Source: Synchiropus splendidus (taxonomy: Eukaryota; Chordata; Actinopteri; Syngnathiformes; Callionymidae). Taken from it: a stretch of DNA of 64,000 bases. Where the stretch lies: the NCBI RefSeq assembly GCF_027744825.2, contig NC_071339.1:27265501-27329500 (forward strand), read 5' to 3'. The notes beneath the pieces were generated by a model. It was given only the letters and a program-made list of their open reading frames with translations. It ran no database searches and was not told where the DNA came from. Position numbers and translations under genes: made by a program. How positions within the stretch are numbered: the first letter of the stretch is position 1; every line of letters starts with the position of its first letter. Shown here piece by piece: positions 9,312 to 19,860 of this stretch.

Positions 9312-9763
9312 CTAAAAGGCTATGCTAGAAGAGGCCGTCGATTTTCGGAGAAACTCCTGAATTTTCTTACTCCAAGCATCCATTGGTATGGTTAACAGAG
9401 TACGAAATACACCGCAATCAGAATTAAAATACTCCAGTGCGAAATCTTGTTCTTGTTCACCCGTGACTCCTGTCGATACTTTATGGATGGCCATGAAGGA
9501 CCATCGTCCTGATCCTGAGATTTTAGCCAGCCATATAGCCACGAAGGACGGCTTCCTCTCCATTCGATCAGGTTTGTTAGACACGGCTCCAGCCTTCTGA
9601 CGTTGTTGTTGTTGTTCTTCTTCTTCTTCTTCAGCCCTTGGAAAATTTTCTGGCTTCACCTCTATTAGCACACCACAGTCGTTAGACTGATAACACAGCC
9701 ATCTCCGTAGGTTTTGTCATCATCCAGCTGATAAATGTACAATTCAGTTTTCAGGTTTGACAT
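9312..9763 (-). pseudogene. Unrecognised Polinton-linked protein, one frameshift near its start
   Basis: The best start is the ATG complement at 9761-9763 (MSNLKTELYIYQLDDD), which after about 27 codons needs a single-nucleotide shift near 9690 to join the long frame ending at 9312. That frame has an E/Q-rich stretch (EEEEEEQQQQRQ, about 9600-9635) and then a compact domain (SFVAIWLAKISGSGRWSFMA, DFALEYFNSDCGVFRTLL). Family not recognised. It lies 109 nt upstream of the 8384-9202 gene on the same strand and ends exactly where retroviral sequence begins. If the shift is a real programmed or sequencing event the gene could be functional; more simply it is decayed. Confidence 0.5.
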
Positions 9764-11179
9764 TTTGGTGTATTCTTCTTCTCTCTGACGAGGCAGCAAA
9801 AGAAGTGTCAAGATGCAAAATAGCCATTTTGTCACCTATGGTGACATTAGAACCCTCAGTCACACCTGAAGACATAATCTTGATCCAAGAAAATGCAGAT
9901 GAAAATGAAAAGGTTTTGTGGAAACAAAAAGGAGCTACTGTGGACAATCAGGGTCTCTGGCGATCACATGAAGGCAAGCTCGTAGCTCCAACTGCACTTT
10001 TGACCATCTTGATTTCGGAGGTGCACAGTGATCTGCACTGCACGCAAGGGGGGAAGTGGTGAAGAAAATCAGACAGCAGGGATATTGGTCCCCATTTTTG
10101 CAGACAACAACAGATGAAGTGCTGAATCAATGTGAGATTTGTGAAGAAAACAACGAAAAAACATCAAGATACCAATAGGTCATATTCCAGTCCCAGAAGG
10201 TCCATTTAAACATCTTGTGATCGATTACGTTGACATGATAAAAACGGTTCAAGGGAGACGCAACATGTTGGTGGTAATTGATCGGTTAAGCTGCTGGGTT
10301 GAAGCAGCACCATCTAAAGACTTGAGTGCTGAAACAGTAATCAAATTCCTGACCAGATAAATCATTCCTCGAGTTGGCATTCCGTCAGAAATAAGCTCAG
10401 ACAACGGTGCTGCATTTGTACAAAAGGTTGTGAAGGGCATCTTGCAGCAACTTCGAATCAAACAACGATTGGGTGCCGTTTATCACCCCCAGAGTCAGGG
10501 AATGGTTGAGGGGATAAATGGAACCCTGAAAGCGAAACTGAATAAGATCTGTGCTAGCACGAAGCTAAACTGGGTTGATGCGTTACCATTAGCACTGATG
10601 AGTTATCGCATGCAAACTCATCAAAGCACGCATTTGACACCACACAAGATGTTGACGGGATGGCCGATGCCGGCACCACACTTGAGGGGACCCTACAAGG
10701 GGCCTCCACTTGAGCAACTACAATCTGAACTTAGAAGTTATACGAAGCAACTAACTTCTATCCATAAGACTATCTATCTGCAGGAGAGAAAACGGGAGCT
10801 TGAGGCCGATCGTGAGGCCGGGCATTTGGTGGTTCCCGGCGACCAGGAGTATATCAAGGTCTTCCGAAGGAAGTGGCACCAGCCGAGATGTGAAGGTCCA
10901 TACACCGTGGTCCGAGCAACACCAACAGCTGTCCAAGTCGAAGGCAGCGCCACTTGGTACCATCTGAGCCATTGCACAAAGGCCCAAGGCCATCACAACC
11001 AAAGAGGTAATAAAACAGGCAGTGAAGTCAATGATTTAGATAGTCAAAATGTTGATGACAAGGCTTGCTGTGATAATAAGTTGTCTGGTTTGGTTGTCAC
11101 CAGGAGACGAGCTCGCGCAGCTTGCGAGACCGCAGCAGCCGACCAAAGTCCAGACCGTGACACCCTAAGTTCCAGCTAA
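9764..11179 (+). pseudogene. Retroviral integrase region of pol, broken
   Basis: Starts in the RNase H-integrase linker (GLWRSHEGKLVAP near 9948). The zinc HHCC segment spans about 10015-10150 (HSDLHC, CEICEENN) and contains a frameshift near 10060. The core has the catalytic Asp in VIDYVD (about 10217), Asp in SSDNGAAF (about 10395) and Glu in GMVEGINGTLK (about 10500), all visible. An in-frame TAA occurs at about 10358. From 10430 the frame is open for 249 codons to 11179, covering the C-terminal domain with KVFRRKWHQPRCEGPYTV, the GPY/F-type module of gamma/epsilon-like retroviruses. Truncated and dead. Confidence 0.85.
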
Positions 11180-11949
11180 AAAACTCGAGCATAACAGGGA
11201 CTCAGTTAAGTACGATGCGATCACCCGTTGTGTGAAAAATGCCCAGAAACACAAAACGTTAAGCGTATTGGTGCAGGACAGGCGGAGTAAAAGTGGGATC
11301 CATGTCAGAGGTCAGGGAGCTCTAGGTAAAACACTGTCTGCCAAACTTGGAACCACACCACAGTCAAAAAAAAGGAAACGAAGATGACCGTCCAGTTTTG
11401 ACCACCACTAGTCCTCTCTGTAATAAAACCACATTATTCGATTAATTATATTTACTATTTACACAAACCATACCTATGAAATATTTAAACTACTGGGAGA
11501 ACAACTGCATGAAACTGGTAAAATGGTGTTACGAAATCGTCAGGTGTTAGATTGGTTGGTGTGTGTCACATGTTTGCAGATCAGTGTTGCACTTACATTC
11601 CAACAACACCGCGCCTGATGGAACATTTGCCATTGCAATGGATAAACTTAGAGATTCAAAAAATGAGATAAAAGAGCATGCAGGAGCTATAAGTTGGGCC
11701 TGGGATTGGTTAGATGGACACCGAAGAAAATGTGGAGCATTTTTTGCAGAAGTGGGGATGACTACTGCAATCATACTCATCGTCATTTTTCTTCTGGCAT
11801 GTTGCATCGTACCCATGATGAGGAAACTGTGTCTGCGAATGACTGAGAAGCAGTTAGTGGTCACGACGGGACTTTGGAACGCACAGATGCTGAACATGAT
11901 GCCTGCTGAACAACTGGCTCTCGTGGTGACTGAGAGACCACATCTGTAG
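11180..11949 (+). pseudogene. Retroviral Env remnant, mainly transmembrane subunit
   Basis: From 11180 to about 11540 only broken frames are seen; the surface subunit is almost wholly deleted. From 11547 the transmembrane subunit is recognisable: a Cys-Cys pair typical of the disulfide loop is present in a different frame (about 11587-11592) from the following segment, so a frameshift lies near 11600. A tryptophan-containing membrane-proximal stretch (ISWAWDWLDG, about 11690) follows, then one membrane anchor (AIILIVIFLLACCIV, about 11767-11811) and a cytoplasmic tail ending at 11949. Not functional. Confidence 0.75.
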
Positions 11950-12398
11950 CCATCACCTGATTAATTGGAGGCCTCTGATCATACTCCAGAGGTGACTGAA
12001 GAATGAGGTGTTGTTATGATTACATGACAAATGTGTTTAAATCATGATCCTATGTTTCTTTGCCAGTATAATTACTTGATTATTGTTTCACTAAAAAAAA
12101 AAAAAAAAAAGAAAATTTCACCTATGACGAAAAGTGACAACAAAAAACAATTGGGGAAAACTTTTGATGCTTCCGGAAACGAACTGACTAACATTTTCCT
12201 GCGACGCGGTTGAGATTTTTATTTAACCAGACAGCAGTAAACATATTGAACTAACTACAGCTATATGAATCATTTAGTTAACATTTTCTACATACTTATA
12301 TCCAGTATATTGTCACTGCTCTGTTACAGTACGAAATAATCTTCAATAAAATAAAATGGGATAGTTTGCTAAATTCGGTGTGTGGGTCTGAGACCCAC
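11950..12398 (+). other. Env-LTR spacer with an 18-bp poly(A) tract
   Basis: No coding signal beyond short frames. Holds an A18 run at about 12091-12108 followed by sequence not recognised, then AT-rich DNA up to the polypurine tract. The poly(A) run could mark the tail of a small retroposon; no flanking duplication was found. Confidence 0.4.
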
Positions 12399-12410
12399 AA
12401 AGGGGAGATA
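12399..12410 (+). promoter_or_regulatory. Polypurine tract (plus-strand primer site)
   Basis: AAAGGGGAGATA lies immediately before the TG that opens the LTR at 12411. A purine run directly 5' of a 3' LTR is the expected plus-strand priming site and fixes the LTR start. Confidence 0.75.
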
Positions 12411-12846
12411 TGTTGTGGAATAATTTGACCTGTGTCATTAGGGTTACAATGATAACTTGTTTTTCAGTACCAATGGAATGTTGAACAGATATCCACCCAC
12501 TCTGTATTCCAAATACGCCAGAGATGGTACCCTTGAAGTGAAAACAGGAATGTATGTTTTCTCTGGAGCTGCCAGAAGCTCTTGTTTTTGTGATTCAGCC
12601 AGGAGGCCAAAGGTGGACATGCATGTTTGTGACAATGTGTATCTGGTACAAGGAACGCCCTTGATCCAGCCCCTACCTAATGTGTTTGTACTTTGAACAA
12701 TTTGATACTGAGCGATGTCAAGCGATGAAATTATGTTACGCTGATGTGGAATAAAACAAAGCTTGTATCCCACTACTTCTGTGGTTTCTTCTGCTCCCGA
12801 CTCGACGCCCTGAGAAGTGTACCCCGCTGGCCGGACTACACTAACA
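12411..12846 (+). mobile_element. 3' LTR of the endogenous retrovirus, 436 bp
   Basis: Starts TGTTGTGG right after the polypurine tract and ends ACTAACA (TG...CA). An AATAAA poly(A) signal occurs at about 12750 (GTGGAATAAAACAAAG), with downstream sequence before the CA end. The right flank switches exactly to DIRS-homologous sequence (ATTCTCTCATTTATTGG), which confirms the boundary. Confidence 0.8.
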
Positions 12847-14452
12847 ATTCTCTCATTTATTGGCCAGAGCTGCTGGAAGCACCTGAAGACAGGACAAAGT
12901 GAGGCAAAGAAGAAGCAGCTACTTCAGATAAATAGAATTCTGCAAAAGTTGAGACGGAAGCCCAGGAGGCAGCGTGGCAGATTTCTGCCAAAGAAACTCC
13001 TCTGAAGGCTGCTATGGATGATGCCGCATTTTACCACCTGCCAGTGCCACCCACAGCTTCTCTGTTTTCCTGAAGGCCTTGACTGCATTTAGATAAGCTC
13101 TCAGTGCCCTCACAGGAATACATGAAATACAGTCAGGACTAATCGAGAAGGCACATAGTTCTCCAAACCCTCCTGATGGAGGCCAGAGCCAGGAGAAGAG
13201 CTGTTTTGTAAGCCACCAGCTCCAAAGGAGTCTGATCAAGTGGCTCCAAGAGAGCTTCAGAGTCAGACTTAATACCAATTGAAGATCCCAATAGGGGCAG
13301 ATGCGAGGTGGGTCTTTGTCTTGTCTCCCTGCTTTAACTGGACTAGCAGTGGATGTTTACCCAACAGACAGCAGTCCACACCCGTTCAGCATTAAACGGG
13401 TGTGGACCCCTCATAATTTCTACTACCTGCTGCAGGCTCACATCTGCGACATCTCTGGGTACCAGATCGAGCTGGGGTTATCTGCCGCCAATAGAATCAC
13501 TCTCACCTTCTGAATCCTCCTCATCAACTGAAGGAGGAGGCGAGGTGGAGGGAAGGTGTGAAGGAGGCCCTCCGGCAACAAACACTGTTGGCAAAGAGGT
13601 CCGCCAGTGGGAGCCCAAACTTGGCCCAAATCATGTCCACCATGTCCTATGACAAACCCCACTCGTCACAAGGAATATTACACCAGCCTTTCTACTTCAC
13701 TGGAAGTGCCAGGGCACTCTGCAAAATATGATTGTGAAATTAGAGAGGAGTGAGTCAGTGACTCTGTAATTGTGAAATTACAATTGTGAAATTACAGCTG
13801 GAGCCGGCACATCTGGCACATGAAGCGAAGAATCTTGAGATCTGAAGACGAGCGGAGCGCCTCCTCTGGACCACGGAAACGTCAGGCAGGACTGAGGTGT
13901 CATCACACTCAGGGGAGAAGGATTGCCGTGGGCCCTGACGCGCCAGTCATTCATAGCTAGTGATGCCATCATCCTTCTAGTTACGGGAGCAACGCCGTTT
14001 AGCTTCTGCCGACCACCAAAGCATGTAGTCATGATCTGGTAAACTGCAGGGTCGCCGTATGTCAAGAACCCATCTGGAATTCTGAATCACCCATGAAGTC
14101 ATCTTGAGCACATGGCTTTGCGGACTGACCAGGAATCCATGGGACAAAACCATGGCCATCCTTAACCGGCGTCCTGACTGGCAGCGCTGTCTTCTTTGCC
14201 GGATGGCCGTCAAGGTAATGCGCATTTTATTGCACCTAATCCGCTTCCAATTATATGCGAAGGCACCAGCAGTATATGAAACTGGATAACACTGCGACCA
14301 ACAAACCCCTCGCATGAACAGGTTGCAGCACACCCTCGTGTGAGTGTGTGCACAGGTGGCAGATTCGCGCAGTCCGGAACACCTCGCCCGTGGTCTATTC
14401 AGCCTGAATGAATGAATGGGTTGTGAAGATGTAGCATTAACAGCCCCTCATA
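12847..14452 (-). mobile_element. DIRS-type fragment (tyrosine recombinase end), minus strand
   Basis: Read on the minus strand, 14452 down to 12847 parallels plus-strand 23880-25030 of the larger copy, from CACTCTATGTATGAGG through to the CTCTGGCCAATAAATGAGAG stretch. It contains a decayed tyrosine-recombinase segment (13278-13012; RALRAYLNAVKAFRKTEKLWVALAGG). About 13320-13960 also recurs at 33060-33560 in the same orientation. Stops throughout. Bordered by the retroviral LTR on one side and the ~190-bp satellite on the other. Confidence 0.7.
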
Positions 14453-16435
14453 CATAGAGTGTTCCTCAGAAGATGCAAATTTCACCTGCCACTATAGCAG
14501 AAAGGGTCTTTGTACTGGGTGCAGAACTAATTCAACCTGTCTAAAGTGATTTAACAGAGTTATGAACACTTATTTTCGACGATCTGTAAACCACCTTTTC
14601 TTTGGCTGACAATGCGTTTTATGCACTGTTCACTCACTGCTCATGTATGCTTGAGATAATGAAATTTTTTTCCTGCAACTAAAGGAAAAACACTCTTTCT
14701 AGTATAATTAACACCACCACCAACACCAAGATTTCTGAACTGTATTTCAGGGGGTTATAAAGTTTTTTTTTTTCCTGCTCAGCCGCTCTCGGGCTGAAAA
14801 CGCGTTTTCTGCCCTGTTCACCCACTGCTCAGAATAGTCTCAGAACATGAAAATATCACCTGCAACTATAGGAAAAACATTCTTCCTGGTATATTCAACA
14901 GTAAACCTACATTTCTGACATGTTTTTAGAGGGTTATCAAAAATTTAATTTTTGCCGGTCCGAAAACGCATTTTACGCACTGTTCACTCACTGCTGAGCG
15001 ATTCCTCAGAAGATGAAAATTTGACCTGCCACTTTAGCAGAAAAGGTATTTCTCCTGGGTGCAGAACTAATTCAACCTGTCTGAAGTGATTGAAGAGAGC
15101 AATCAACATTTTTATTTGTGTCGGTCTTTAAACCACCTTTTTTTGGCCGAAAACGCGTTTTACGCACCGTTCACTCACTGCTCACGGATGCCTGAGATCA
15201 TGAAAATTTCTCCTGCAACTATAGGAAAAACTCTCTATCTAGTATAATTAACACGAATCCTACATTTCTGAACAAAATTTCAGAAGGTTATCAACTTTTT
15301 TTTTTTTTTTCCTGGTCAGAAACCGAGCTTCTCTCGGCCTGAAAAGGCTTTTTCTGCTCTGTTCACTCTCATCGATGCCAAAGAACATGAAAATTTCACC
15401 TGACTCTATAGCAGAAGGCGTCTTTCTTGGAGCTGCAGAACTAATTCAACCACTCAGAGTGGTTTCAGAGAGTTATCAACATTTTTATCGTTGTTGGTCT
15501 GAAAACCACAATCACTCGGGCTGAGAACGCGTTTTCTGCACCGTGCACTCACTTATCAGAATAGACTCCGAACATAAAAATGTCTCCTGCAACTGTTACT
15601 GATTTCACTCTTTCGAGTATATTCAACACTAAACCTACATTTTGAACTGTTTTTAGAGGGTTATTAACATTTTTATCTTTGACTGTCCGAAACCCACTTT
15701 TTCTTTGGCCGACAACGCATTTGTGACAGTGAGTGAACACACTGTTCACTCACTGCCCAGCGATTTCTCAGAAGATTAAAATTTCACCTGCCACTACAGC
15801 AGAAAAGGTATTTCTACTGGTTGCAGAACTAATTCAACCTGTCTAAAGTGATTTAAGAGAGTTATCAAGATTATTTATATTAATTGTTTTATTATTTAAG
15901 TCGGTCTGAAAACCAGCTTCACTCAGGCTGAAAACTTTTTCTGCACTGTTCACTCACTGATCAAAAGTGCCTCAGAACATGAAAATATCACCAGCAACTA
16001 TAGGAAAAAAATTCTTTCTAGTATATACAACACTAAACGTGTGTTTTTTGAGGGTAATCAACAATTTTATTTTTGCCAGTCCGAAACCCACTTTCTTTCT
16101 TGCTGAAAACTCTATATTATTATATTATATATATTATATTCTGTACTGTTCAGTCACTGCTCAGGGAAGCCTGAGAACATGAAAATTTATCCTGACTTCA
16201 CAGCAGAAGCCTTCATTCTAGTAGCTGCAGGACTAATTCAACCTCAGAACTAATTCAAGTGGTTTCAGAGAGTTATCAAGATTTCTATTTTTGTTGATCT
16301 GAAAACCACAGTCCCTCCGGCTGAAAACATGTTTTCTGCGCTGTTCACTCACTGCTTAGAGGGGTGACTTAGAATATGAGAATTTCACCTACAGCTATAG
16401 GAGAAACACTCTTTCTAGTATATTCAACACTAAAC
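14453..16435 (+). repeat. ~190-bp satellite array, block 1 (about 10-11 units)
   Basis: Units of roughly 170-205 bp, each with landmarks GTTCACTCACTGCTCA, GAACATGAAAATTTCACC, CTTTCTAGTATATTCAACAC and GGTTATCAACATTTTTAT. Two subtypes mostly alternate: type A (CTGCAACTATAGGAAAAAC then ATATTCAACACTAAACC) and type B (CTGCCACTATAGCAGAAA then GCAGAACTAATTCAACC), giving a ~375-bp dimer. No coding content. The right end passes directly into the DIRS-type element (GAATAGGGCGCTGCG) at a junction repeated in inverted orientation at 29665. Confidence 0.85.
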
Positions 16436-16763
16436 CTCGACGAATAGGGCGCTGCGACTGGCCTACAAGCAGCTGAACCGTTCCACATTTCCTGCTTCCA
16501 AGTCATGGGATGAGTTTAACGAGAGCCAGCCGTTGCTATGAGGTTGATCTGGAGACTCTGTTCCCAGAGTTAGCTGAGTTCCGTGTGGTGGAGTCAAGCA
16601 CATCCGCTGCCCGTCGTATCGAAGTTGAGCTCTCTCTCCACCGCCATCTCAAGAATCATCCCACTTCACTAACGGCCCGCTGGCGTTGAATGGCGAGACT
16701 ACACACAGGGCACGACCGCGTGTTGTCTGCCCATAACGGCAGGTAAGAGGTAATGCTGACAAG

Positions 16764-17294
16764 ATGGCGCCGACGAAGGCTGACCTGGAATTATCGTGCA
16801 TGTTATTTTGTTTATTTTTGTGTTTTGATGGAGCATCTGCGTGTTTTTACACACGAGATCAGTTGATGAACATCAGGGCTCTGACTCCGTCTGACTTACT
16901 ACCAGTATTTGTGGTGTCAGTTACGGAGTTAGTTCATCTTTTGGCTGGGCGGAAGAAACTGAGGAGGAGAGGGAAACGTGCCGGTGCACTCGTTCGCCTT
17001 CGTCGAAGAGGATCGCGCACTCCGCTTCCCGGGATAATCCTCTCCAACGTCCGGTCGCTCAGCAATAAGATGGATGAACTGGCGCTGATGTTGAGACGGA
17101 ACAGAGACTTCTCCTCCTCTTGTGTTTTGTGTTTCACGGAGACGTGGTTGAGCGATCTCATCCCGGACACTGCGCTTCATCTGGAGGGTTTCCAGCTTCA
17201 CCGCGCGGACCGGGTTCAGGAGCTGGTGTACGGACGTGACGGTGATCTTTCAGCACTGCTCTCCCTCTCTGGAATGTCTGATCGTGAACTGTAA
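16764..17294 (+). pseudogene. LINE ORF, endonuclease N-terminal part, frameshifted
   Basis: ATG 16764 opens a frame with a hydrophobic start, a basic stretch (RKKLRRRGKRAGALVRLRRR) and the first endonuclease motifs: LSNVRSLSNKMDEL (catalytic Asn region) and CFTETWL (catalytic Glu). Around 17225-17235 a deletion of roughly 25-30 codons relative to related elements shifts the frame, and it stops at 17294. The rest of the endonuclease continues in the frame from 17236. Confidence 0.8.
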
Positions 17295-19701
17295 GCCGTT
17301 TTACTCCGCACGTGAGTTCGCTTCATTCATTCTGGCTCCCATATATATCCCGCCCAGCGCGAATGTACGTGAGGCTCAGAGTGCGCTCGCGGATCAGGTT
17401 CTGCATGTGGAGCGAACTTTCCCGGACTCTCCTGTGATTGTGCTTGGTGACTTCAACAAGGCGACTCTGAGTGAGGAGCTTCCCAGGTACAGGCAGGTTG
17501 TAAAATGTTCCACCAGAGAGCAGAGCGTGCTGGATCACTGTTACTCATCGCTCCGCAACTCTTATACCGCCCTCCCTCGAGCTGCACTGGGTCTCTCTGA
17601 ACACTTGATGGTTCATCTTGTTCCTACATACAAGCAGAAGCTGAAGCTGGCAAAGCCTGTTGTGAGGAGCATGAAGATCTGGACAAGTGAAGCTAAAGAG
17701 GAGCTGCAGTCTTGCATGGAGACCACAGACTGGGAAGTGTTCAGGGCTGCCACCAACAATCTGGATGAGTATACAGACACTGTGACTTCATGGATCAGCT
17801 ACTGTGAAGAGTGCATAGTTCCAACCCGCACCAAGGTGAGTTATGCAAATGACAAACCTTGGTTCACAACTAAACTCAACCAGATCAGACAGGAGAAGGT
17901 GGCAGCTCGCAAGAGTGGGGGCAGGAACTGCTACAAAGAGATGAAGTATCGGTTTCAGAGGGAGCTGAAGAAAGCTAAGGCCGCATACTCTGACAAACTA
18001 ACGCAGCAGTTCTCAGCCAATGACTCGGCTGTGGTGTGGAGAGGGCTCAAGGTGCCCACTAACTACAAGCCACGTGCCCCCCACACTCTGAACAACCTCG
18101 CTCTTGCACAGGACTTGAACAACTTCTATTGTCGCTTTGAGCAGCCATTTTGCACCAACACCTCTGCGGTCTCTCCAGCCCCATGTTCCACTTTACAACA
18201 AAGGACTATGCTGTCTCTTAGTGACACAACTAAGATGAACGATGTCACTGAGACAGCAAAGTCGATCACAGACACTTTTGATGAGCCACCCCCTCACCTC
18301 CCCCCTCTTCCTCTTTCTCTTGACATCATGGAGCAGGACGTGCGCACTCAGTTCAGGAGGCTGAACCTTCAGAAGGCGGCGGGTCCGGACAGAGTTTCCC
18401 CTGCCATCCTGAGGCATTGTGCTGCTGAGCTGGCTCCAGTGTTCACGGACATCTTCAATGCTTCCTTGGTGTCCTGTCATGTACCTGCCTGCTTTAAGTC
18501 CACCACTATCATCCCTGTTCCCAAGAAGGCCAGGATCACAGGACTGAATGACTACAGACCGGTGGCACTGACGTCTGTGGTCATGAAGTCCTTTGAGCGC
18601 CTGGTTCTGTCCCACCTGAAATCTATCACTGCTTCTCACCTGCACTCATTGCAGTTTGGCTACAGAGCCAACAGATCTGCGGACGATGCAGTGAACCAGG
18701 CCCTTCATTTCGTTCTGGAGCATCTGGACTGCCCAGGAACCTATGCCAGGATCCTGTTTGTGGACTTCAGCTCTGCCTTTAACACAATTCTTCCAGCTCT
18801 GCTTGAAGACAAGCTTGGCCAGCTGGACGTGCCTGACTCCCTCTGCAGATGGATTACAGACTTCCTGACCAGCCGAAGTCAGCGTGTGAGGCTGGGGACG
18901 ACTGTCTCCGACACTCGGACCCTCAACATCGGGTCTCCTCAGGGCTGTGTTCTCTCACCATGGCTCTTCTCTCTGTACACTAACTGCTGCACCTCCAGCC
19001 ACGAGTCCGTGAAGCTGATCAAGTTTGCGGATGACACCACCATCATTGGGCTCATCTAAGATGGAGATGAGTCGGCTTACAGGAGGGAGGTGGAGCGGCT
19101 AGTGTCCTGGTGCAGCCACAACAACCTGGAGCTCAATGCCCAGAAGACAGTGGAGATGGTCATAGACTTCAGGAGAGTCACAGTTTCTCGGTCCCCTCTC
19201 ATGTTGGCTGGTTTACCTATTCCTATTGTGGACTCCTTCTACTTCCTGGGAACCACCATCAATGAGGACCTCAAATGGGAGCCAACCATCAGGTCCCTCA
19301 TCAGGAAGGCCCAGCAGAGAATGTTCTTTCTGAGGCAGGTACGGAAACTACGACTGCCGACGAAGTTGCTGGTGGAGTTCTATACGGCCATCATCCAGTC
19401 CATCCTCACCTCCTCTATCACCGTCTGGTACAACAGCACCACCTCCAGGGACAAGAGCCGACTGCAGCGCATCGTACGTTCTGCTGAGAAGGTGATCGGT
19501 TGCAGCCTGCCACCTCTTCAGGACCTGTATGCCTCTAGGACCCAGAGACGTGCAGGTCGGATCAGAGCCGACCCTTCTCACCCTGGACATGGACTGTTTG
19601 TTCCTCTTCCCTCTGGCAGGAGGCTACGGTCCATCCCGACCAGAAACTCCCGTCACAGGAACAGCTTCTTCCCCTCGGCCATCAGACTGTTAAATTTGTG
19701 A
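17236..19701 (+). pseudogene. LINE endonuclease C-terminus and reverse transcriptase, one nonsense codon
   Basis: Endonuclease end: VIVLGDFNK and LSEHLMVHL. The last catalytic motif is usually Ser-Asp-His, here Ser-Glu-His, so activity is doubtful. Reverse transcriptase (about 18360-19200): AAGPDRVSPAIL, LFVDFSSAFNT (first Asp), GSPQGCVLSPWLF and the catalytic FADDTT (about 19026-19043). TAA at 19057-19059 interrupts the frame just after FADD; the same frame resumes to 19701, giving the thumb and C-terminal part (AQKTVEMVIDFRR, LVEFYTAIIQSILTSS). Apart from this stop and the upstream shift it is well preserved, suggesting a fairly recent insertion. Confidence 0.88.
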
Positions 19702-19860
19702 ACAGCCTTGTTGTTATGTTATTCTATTTATTTTATTTTATTTTATTTTATTTGTTTTTTGTTGCACTTTATTCCAAGGCACTTTCCTAGTCAGTGGGCT
19801 CCCCACTGACCATGGCAATAAATCTCATTCTGATTCTGATTCTGATTCTGATTCTGATTC

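Larger units (their letters stand above)
1..9763 (-). mobile_element. Polinton/Maverick copy 1, decayed, left end outside window
   Basis: Gene content is diagnostic of Polintons: protein-primed DNA polymerase B, packaging-type ATPase, retroviral-like integrase with a chromodomain-like tail, adenain-type protease, double-jelly-roll major capsid protein and penton-like minor capsid. The integrase-to-protease block reads on the minus strand (8253 down to about 2995). Polymerase, ATPase and two accessory genes read on plus (1-2988), so the two blocks converge. Every recognised core gene is broken by stops, frameshifts or insertions. Two further minus-strand genes upstream of the integrase (8384-9763) are included because they share its orientation and a poly(A) signal lies between them and it. 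No terminal inverted repeat was seen: the left end is outside the window and the right end abuts retroviral sequence. Confidence 0.88.
9764..12846 (+). mobile_element. Endogenous retrovirus remnant, gamma/epsilon type, 5'-truncated
   Basis: Contains, in order, the end of pol (integrase), an env tail, a polypurine tract and a 3' LTR. The 5' LTR, gag, protease and most of reverse transcriptase are absent; the left edge abuts the Polinton. The pol C-terminus and Env transmembrane organisation are of the gammaretrovirus-like kind common in fish. Stops and frameshifts make all genes non-functional. The right LTR ends where DIRS sequence begins (12847), so the retrovirus probably inserted into, or was deleted against, a DIRS copy. 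Confidence 0.85.
16737..19860 (+). mobile_element. L2/CR1-type LINE, near full length, nested in DIRS element
   Basis: Begins within AACGGCAGGTAAGAGG, has an apurinic endonuclease and reverse transcriptase, and ends in an AATAAA-like stretch followed by five or more copies of ATTCTG (19828-19860), the short 3' tandem repeat typical of L2/CR1-clade elements. Flanking DIRS sequence is continuous with the uninterrupted copy at 29340-29360 (TTGTCTG...CTGGAAGAAATC). No clear target duplication. Clade name is by motif resemblance only. Confidence 0.85.

Noticed and set aside
12457..12773. Open frames of 79 and 109 codons within the LTR
   Set aside because: They lie inside the 436-bp LTR, on both strands, with no recognised domain.
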